Shown here: positions 6,416 to 7,485 of the stretch, piece after piece | Numbering within the stretch: the first letter of the stretch is position 1 | How the letters are laid out: each line of letters opens with the position of its first letter | NCBI GenBank assembly: GCA_030590185.1 | Contig: JAUUZB010000158.1 | Coordinates: 1 to 7,485 of the forward strand | DNA length: 7,485 bases | Direction of reading: 5' to 3' | From: Deltaproteobacteria bacterium | GTDB lineage: Bacteria; Myxococcota; XYA12-FULL-58-9; JAUUZB01 | Program-made: the position numbers and the translations under genes | Notes under the pieces: generated by a model | Databases searched by the model: none | What the model saw: the letters and a program-made list of their open reading frames with translations, nothing else | What the model was told of the DNA's origin: nothing

Positions 6416-7485
<1,070 letters not shown>

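Overview
The window is GC-rich (about two thirds G+C by eye), with codons ending mostly in G or C. The tandem PilZ plus receiver protein, a proteobacterial-type glutathione synthetase and an HflX with a long N-terminal extension together suggest a deltaproteobacterium-like or Myxococcota-like organism. That is an inference from family resemblance, not a proven placement. No RNA genes, insertion sequences, CRISPR arrays or phage genes were seen.

Layout: (1) 1-3568, plus strand: the 3' part of a very large, presumably secreted repeat protein. Its visible part starts inside a bacterial Ig-like (Big_5) domain and continues with twelve units of about 85-97 residues. Each unit carries an EF-hand-like calcium-loop motif. 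(2) 3569-3752: a gap holding three hairpins, one of them a perfect 14-bp stem that is the probable terminator, and then a good sigma-70-like promoter. (3) 3753-5204, plus: a c-di-GMP/two-component hybrid protein with a novel N-terminal region, two PilZ domains and a receiver domain. (4) 5205-5296: a convergent gap with a possible bidirectional hairpin. (5) 5297-6250, minus: glutathione synthetase gshB, re-started at a GTG with an ideal Shine-Dalgarno. (6) 6251-6412: a divergent control region with a candidate hflX promoter and a 5'-UTR hairpin. (7) 6413 to the window end, plus: hflX, cut before its G domain and probably starting at a rare CTG.

The genes do not form one operon: the strand pattern is + + - +, each gene has its own signals, and no shared pathway is evident. 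gshB and hflX are housekeeping or stress genes (thiol redox, rescue of stalled ribosomes). The PilZ-PilZ-REC protein is a signalling output protein. The repeat protein looks like an extracellular or surface product. Its calcium-loop repeat array and the unassigned N-terminal region of the PilZ protein are the parts least explained by known families. I see no convincing evidence for a new multi-gene system.
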